From Bacteroidales bacterium M7 (GTDB lineage Bacteria > Bacteroidota > Bacteroidia > Bacteroidales > Muribaculaceae), in assembly GCA_001689515.1 (NCBI GenBank), contig LUJR01000025.1, positions 1-19,573 on the forward strand: 19,573 nt of DNA, given 5' to 3'. The notes below the pieces were generated by a model that made no database searches, was not told where the DNA came from, and worked only from the letters and a program-made list of their open reading frames with translations. How positions within the stretch are numbered: the first letter of the stretch is position 1; each line of letters begins with the position of its first letter. A program made the position numbers and the translations under genes. Shown here piece after piece: positions 15,383 through 19,573 of the stretch.

Positions 15383-15402
15383 GGACATGCCACGGCATGT
15401 CC
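15383..15402. repeat. REP-like palindrome between the deacetylase and queG genes
   Basis: GGACATGCC (15383-15391) and GGCATGTCC (15394-15402) form a perfect 9-bp inverted repeat around AC. On the minus strand it is preceded by TGTAG and followed by GCATCCCAGC. The shape matches short 'TAGGGACATGCC' palindromes I recall as repeated in Bacteroidales genomes; only this copy was noticed here. No T-tract follows, so a terminator is unlikely. Confidence 0.5.
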
Positions 15403-15432
15403 CTACAATCGGGGGGTGATTCGTGTATATGG

Positions 15433-16053
15433 TTATTCGCCAGAGAGGACGCGGAACTCGTAGCCTTGTTGCTGGAGCCATTCGATGCTGCGTGGGAGGG
15501 CGGTCTGGAGATTACGCCACGCTTTGAGGGAGTCGTGGAATACGATTATGGAGCCGTTGCGCGTGTATTTTCTTACGTTGGCAAACACCTTGTCGGGGGT
15601 CATGCGTTTGCTGTAGTCGCGGGTGACGAGGTCATACATTATGATGTTGTAGTGGTGCTTGATGGCTGCTGCCTGCGCCCAGCGTATCAGTCCGTGGGGC
15701 GGACGGAACAGCGAACTGCCTATCAAGGCGTCGGCTTCGGTGATGTCACGCATGTAGCGAAGGGTAGTCACTTTCATGCCCTGCAGGTGGTGCATGGTGT
15801 GGTTGCCTACTGTGTGTCCGCGCCGCAGCACCTCCTTGGAAACCTCCGGGTGCTTGCGTACATTGTCTCCTACCATGAAAAAAGTGGCTTTGACACCGTA
15901 TCGGTCGAGCACGTCAAGCACCCAAGGAGTCACCTCAGGTATGGGACCGTCGTCAAAAGTCAGAAAGACAATCTTCTTGTCGCGGTGCTTAATACGCCAT
16001 ATCGCCTCCGGGAATAGGAGGCGATATGGTAGGCGTGGTTGCTCTATAAGCAT
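15433..16053 (-). CDS. Polysaccharide deacetylase family protein (CE4, NodB-like)
   Basis: A 206-residue single-domain member of carbohydrate esterase family 4, which removes acetyl groups from N-acetylated glycans such as peptidoglycan or surface polysaccharide. Visible motifs: TFDDGP with Asp34 (general base) and Asp35 (metal), the metal-binding H-x3-H as His85 and His89 in GNHTMHH, FRPPHG (116-121), and the C-terminal VFHDS with His173. The fourth motif, usually W-x-x-D-x-x-D, appears as YDLVTRDY (140-147). No signal peptide or membrane segment is seen, so it is either cytoplasmic or exported by an unseen route. Its ATG follows the stop of the DUF2723 gene after 9 bases, indicating tight coupling and a shared envelope-glycan role (inference). 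All key residues are present, so activity is plausible; the substrate is unknown. Confidence 0.9.
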   Translation of the reverse strand: MLIEQPRLPYRLLFPEAIWRIKHRDKKIVFLTFDDGPIPEVTPWVLDVLDRYGVKATFFMVGDNVRKHPEVSKEVLRRGHTVGNHTMHHLQGMKVTTLRYMRDITEADALIGSSLFRPPHGLIRWAQAAAIKHHYNIIMYDLVTRDYSKRMTPDKVFANVRKYTRNGSIIVFHDSLKAWRNLQTALPRSIEWLQQQGYEFRVLSGE

Positions 16054-16062
16054 TGTCGGTGA

Positions 16063-19000
16063 TCAGTTTTCGTCAGAGAGGAAAGATGCCTGACGGTTGA
16101 AGTTGACACCCTTTTCGGCAGCCTGCTGCATGAATGTCTCGGCATCTCCTCCAAAGTCACTGTAGGTCTGGAGAAGTTTGAGATAATAGTGCTGGTCAAT
16201 CCAGCGGTCTGTGGTCGGCAGTGTCAGGTATTGCCAAGGCTTGAGGCTCTGGTAATACACGATATTCTGTGTGTACTGGTCAAGTTCTCCCTTTAGTATA
16301 GCGAGAGCCTTGTCGGTCAGAGTCTTGTCGCCAGTCAGTTCGGCGAGTGTGCCGTAGAGCTCTGCCACCTGCTGTCCGAGCTGTATGCCGAAGGGCTGCG
16401 CTTTCGTGGGCAGTTTGGTCATCATCAGGTCAAGGATGGTTACTGCCTTCTTGTAGCGGTCGGTGGCAAATGCCTCTGCCTTAGCTTTGTCGGTGGTGAC
16501 ATTGGTGCTGTCAGTAGCCTCAATGCCTTCCACTATAAGCGCGTGGGCGAGGTCAAACATAGATGAGCGGGTTGATGTCACCATGCGGCGCACTGTCTCG
16601 TCAAGATATACGTCCTTGCCGTTGTTGACCTCGTCTATGCCGCCCCAGCGGAAGCGCTCGGTCACGTTGCGGTACATCTTGTCGGTATTGACACCGGTCA
16701 TGCCGTTAGGCTCGCGGATGGGTGACACTTCGTATGCCATGCCTGTAGAGCGCAGATAGGGCGACAGTCCGAGATAATATTCAGTGGGCACTGTAGACGC
16801 GAAATATATCGGGCGGTTCCAGCCGTTGGCGGCACTGGTGGCGATCATGTCGAGCGAAATCAGCTTGCTCAGCGACATGCCTCCGTCACGGGCGGTAGAG
16901 GGATCCTGCATCATGTTGAAGTCGATGATGTCATCGGCTATCTTCGCCTCAGCCTCGGTGATGCGACCAGCCTTGACCATGGCGTCGCGGTCCACGGGGA
17001 CATACATGTTGGGGTACTTCATCATCGGCAGGTTATAGCCGTTCTTGTCGCTCCGGGCATCATAGATCTGCTCAAGCGATTTGAGGGCGTTGACCTTGGT
17101 GGTGTCGGGGTCGAAGAAGTAGTTGAACTGCAAGCGGTCATAGGCATAGTCGGCAGGTTTGGCGAGCATGTCTATGGCTGCGGCATCGTAGGTTGGATGC
17201 TTCATTTGGTTGACATACCAGTCGGTGGTCAGATAGCTGAGGTTGACCACGCGGACATCGGTGCGCACTCCCTCCACTTCCTGGGCATACCAGAGGGGGA
17301 ATGTGTCGTTGTCACCATTGGTGAATATGATGGCATTGTCATCAAGAGAGTTGAGGTAGTTGAAGCCGAAGTCGCGGGCGGTGTAGCGTCCGCTTCGGTC
17401 ATGGTCGTCCCATGTCTGAGATACCATCTGTATGGGCACGAGCAGACCGATGACAGCTGCGATTATGGCTGTAACCTTGTTGTCTGTATTGAACTTCTTG
17501 CCAAGCAGACCATTTAGAGTCATCCATAGTCCGGTCACACCGATGCCTATCCATATGGCGAACGCATAGAACGAGCCGGCAAACGCATAATCGCGCTCAC
17601 GGGGCTGGGTAGGAGTCTGGTTGAGGTAGAGCACGATGGCTATGCCGGTCATAAAGAACAGGAAGAAGACTACCCAAAATTGCTCTATGCCACGCTTGGA
17701 GGTAAATGCCTGCCATGCCAAGCCGATGATGCCGAGAAGCAGTGGCAGCATATAGTAGACATTGTGACCCTTGTTGGCTTTGCCGAGGTCATCGGGCAGC
17801 AGCGACTGGTCGCCGAGACGAGGGTTGTCGATAAAGGGTATGCCGCTTATCCAGTTGCCGTTGTTGACCTCGCCGTTGCCCTGGATGTCGTTCTGACGAC
17901 CGGCGAAGTTCCACATGAAGTAGCGCCAGTACATCTGGTTGAGCTGGTAGGTGAGGAAGAAACGCAGGTTTTCGCCCATGGTCGGCTTGATTTTTGTCAC
18001 CTTCTGGAGCGGTTCGCCGTTTTCGTCCACATATACGGTAGCGTCTACGGGTTGTCCTTTCATGTCTATCCAGTCGGTGTACGCTCCAATATGTGACGAG
18101 CTGTGGATGCGGGGGAAGAGCATGTTGAGCTCGGGGGTGGTGACATATTCCTTCTTGTAGCCGTAGTTGACGTAACGGTCTTTGCCGCCGTCAACAGCCT
18201 TGCCGTAGAGCGGTCTGGTGAGATTGACCACGGGACGCGGTGTCTGACCTTCCACTCGGTAGAGAATTGAGGAGTTGACGGTGCGGCCGTAGAGCAGGGG
18301 AGTCTCGCCGTATTGCTCGCGGTTGAGGTAGCTTGAGAGGGTGAATACATTGTCGGGGGCGTTCTGGTTCATCGGGGTGTTGGCTGACGAACGTATCAGC
18401 AGCAGCGCATAGCTCGTGTAACCGATGAATATGACGAAGCAGCTTAAAGTAACCACCGTCAGCACTCTGACAGGTATCTTCTTGGCTATCCACAGGTAGG
18501 CTGCCAGTCCGCCGAGGATTACCACGGGAATCCACAGGCTTTCGCCGATGAAGGGTATGCCGCTAAGGAGGATTGCAAGCAGAAACGATACCTTCATCTT
18601 GAGAGGATTGTTTTGGGCATACATGGAGTGGATGCACCATATGAACGCCGCAATGGTCATCAGGGCATAGATAAGTACGCCCATGTTATATGACATGCCG
18701 CAGGTATTGACAAAGAACAGCTCGAAATACTGCGACATCTCGATGAATCCCGGTACGAGACCGAATAGTATCAGACCGATTATCACAAACGATACGAGCA
18801 GGGCTATCAGCGAGCCTGAAGCCGTGGTCTTGTTCCACTTGCGGTAGTAGACCACAAGCACGATGGCAGGGATGCAGAGCAGGTTGAGCAGGTGCACTGC
18901 TATGGAAATACCTATGACATAGGCTATCAGCACGAGATAGCGGTCACTATGCGGCTGGTCGGCTCGGGCTTCCCACTTGAGTATCAGCCAGAACACCAGT

Positions 19001-19470
19001 GCGGTACAGAACGAGGAGAAGGCGTAAACCTCCGCCTCGACGGCTGAGAACCAGAAGGTATCGCTCCACGCATAAGCCAGTGCGCCGCACAGACCCGATC
19101 CCATGATCACTATCATCTTGGTCAGCGGGATGCTTTCGGCATCGTCGCGCACTATCAGACGCTTGACCAGATGGGTTATGGTCCAGAACAGCAGCAATAT
19201 CGTTGCCGCGCTGAACAGGGCTGACGAGGCGTTGACCATCAGCGGCACCAGTTCGGTGTTGCCTCCGGCGAAATTGACTGCCACGCGCGCCATCATGATC
19301 CAGATGGGGTTGCCCGGCGGATGCCCGACTTCGAGCTTGAATGCCTGTGAGATATACTCCGGACAGTCCCAGAAGCTGGCTGTCGGTTCCAATGTGAGCA
19401 GGTAGGTGACGGCGGCTATCAGAAAGCACAGCCATCCCAACGAGTTATTGACGAGATTGTAACGTTTCAT
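16063..19470 (-). CDS. DUF2723 / GT117-type multi-pass membrane glycosyltransferase-like protein
   Basis: A 1135-residue integral membrane protein of family DUF2723, annotated in databases as glycosyltransferase family 117 and related in layout to GT-C protein O-mannosyltransferases. The N-terminus has the family signature FWDCPEYISQA (33-43), with Asp35 in the position expected for a GT-C catalytic acid in a lumenal loop, then GHPPGNP (49-55). Many hydrophobic segments follow to about residue 675, including the RERDYAFAGSFYAFA stretch near 625. The C-terminal 460 residues are soluble, begin near the TNGDNDTFPLWYAQ motif (about 715), and end in helical, TPR-like sequence. A protein or polysaccharide glycosylation role at the inner membrane is family-based inference. 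It heads the leftward operon and is preceded by a TAACTTTG promoter box. Confidence 0.92.
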   Translation of the reverse strand: MKRYNLVNNSLGWLCFLIAAVTYLLTLEPTASFWDCPEYISQAFKLEVGHPPGNPIWIMMARVAVNFAGGNTELVPLMVNASSALFSAATILLLFWTITHLVKRLIVRDDAESIPLTKMIVIMGSGLCGALAYAWSDTFWFSAVEAEVYAFSSFCTALVFWLILKWEARADQPHSDRYLVLIAYVIGISIAVHLLNLLCIPAIVLVVYYRKWNKTTASGSLIALLVSFVIIGLILFGLVPGFIEMSQYFELFFVNTCGMSYNMGVLIYALMTIAAFIWCIHSMYAQNNPLKMKVSFLLAILLSGIPFIGESLWIPVVILGGLAAYLWIAKKIPVRVLTVVTLSCFVIFIGYTSYALLLIRSSANTPMNQNAPDNVFTLSSYLNREQYGETPLLYGRTVNSSILYRVEGQTPRPVVNLTRPLYGKAVDGGKDRYVNYGYKKEYVTTPELNMLFPRIHSSSHIGAYTDWIDMKGQPVDATVYVDENGEPLQKVTKIKPTMGENLRFFLTYQLNQMYWRYFMWNFAGRQNDIQGNGEVNNGNWISGIPFIDNPRLGDQSLLPDDLGKANKGHNVYYMLPLLLGIIGLAWQAFTSKRGIEQFWVVFFLFFMTGIAIVLYLNQTPTQPRERDYAFAGSFYAFAIWIGIGVTGLWMTLNGLLGKKFNTDNKVTAIIAAVIGLLVPIQMVSQTWDDHDRSGRYTARDFGFNYLNSLDDNAIIFTNGDNDTFPLWYAQEVEGVRTDVRVVNLSYLTTDWYVNQMKHPTYDAAAIDMLAKPADYAYDRLQFNYFFDPDTTKVNALKSLEQIYDARSDKNGYNLPMMKYPNMYVPVDRDAMVKAGRITEAEAKIADDIIDFNMMQDPSTARDGGMSLSKLISLDMIATSAANGWNRPIYFASTVPTEYYLGLSPYLRSTGMAYEVSPIREPNGMTGVNTDKMYRNVTERFRWGGIDEVNNGKDVYLDETVRRMVTSTRSSMFDLAHALIVEGIEATDSTNVTTDKAKAEAFATDRYKKAVTILDLMMTKLPTKAQPFGIQLGQQVAELYGTLAELTGDKTLTDKALAILKGELDQYTQNIVYYQSLKPWQYLTLPTTDRWIDQHYYLKLLQTYSDFGGDAETFMQQAAEKGVNFNRQASFLSDEN

Positions 19471-19573
19471 CTATGAGTGTGATAATCCACGCAAAGTTAC
19501 AAACTTTCCGCCAATCCCCTGCAACATCCCCACTCCAATTTGATCTGTAGAGTCAACAAGCAAGTGCAAAATT
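19471..19573. other. Upstream region of the DUF2723 gene at the right edge
   Basis: 103 bases with no coding sign on either strand. It holds the leftward promoter box at 19492-19499 and nothing else recognisable. Confidence 0.6.
19492..19499 (-). promoter_or_regulatory. Promoter -7 box of the leftward DUF2723 operon
   Basis: Read on the minus strand, 19499-19492 is TAACTTTG, an exact TAnnTTTG match followed by CG. The start codon lies 22 bases downstream, giving a very short leader. The -33 region is poor: only a TTG at 19524-19522, 22 bases upstream. The same string occurs at 42-35 facing out of the left edge. Confidence 0.5.

Noticed and set aside
15283..16017. 244-residue open frame on the plus strand
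   Set aside because: It crosses the antisense of the deacetylase gene, the palindrome and the start of queG, and shows no family features.

Overview
The window looks like chromosomal DNA from a Bacteroidales gut bacterium, most likely a Muribaculaceae-type genome (inference). The signs are TAnnTTTG-type -7 promoter boxes, start codons without Shine-Dalgarno sequences, a DUF4292 lipoprotein, a DUF6377-type regulator, a DUF2723/GT117 membrane protein, and an amylase ending in the 'NLQGVR...GLYIV' tail common on secreted proteins of this order. No insertion sequence, phage gene, CRISPR array, tRNA or rRNA was seen.

Layout. (1) 1-393 is an AT-rich region with a leftward promoter, direct repeats and an inverted repeat. 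(2) 394-3608 (+) holds dut, a secreted TPR protein and a DUF4292 lipoprotein, closed by a terminator. (3) 3807-8439 (+) is a cytoplasmic glycogen operon: GH133-type debranching enzyme, GT4 glycogen/starch synthase-like enzyme and a GH57 enzyme, closed by an 18-bp perfect hairpin. (4) 8693-9322 (+) is a short membrane-anchored protein with the cytoplasmic half of a DUF6377 regulator and no sensor domain. (5) 9523-12213 (+) is a secreted GH13 alpha-amylase with a CBM26-like module between two almost identical SusE/F-like modules. (6) 19470-12317 (-) is a five-gene run: DUF2723/GT117 protein, polysaccharide deacetylase, queG, sensor histidine kinase and HAD phosphatase. The last two genes overlap by 4 bp. 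The rightward and leftward halves converge at a hairpin at 12265-12297.

How the genes may work together. The secreted amylase would degrade starch or glycogen outside the cell, while the debranching enzyme, synthase and GH57 protein handle the intracellular polymer. The DUF6377-like protein sits between the two sets and is the obvious candidate local regulator (inference). The leftward genes look like a housekeeping and envelope operon.

No clearly new multi-gene system is visible. The points most worth checking are an Asn where GH57 enzymes carry their catalytic Asp (N237), the sensor-less DUF6377 protein, the recently duplicated amylase module, a REP-like palindrome inside the leftward operon, and short phased repeats near the regulator and amylase promoters.
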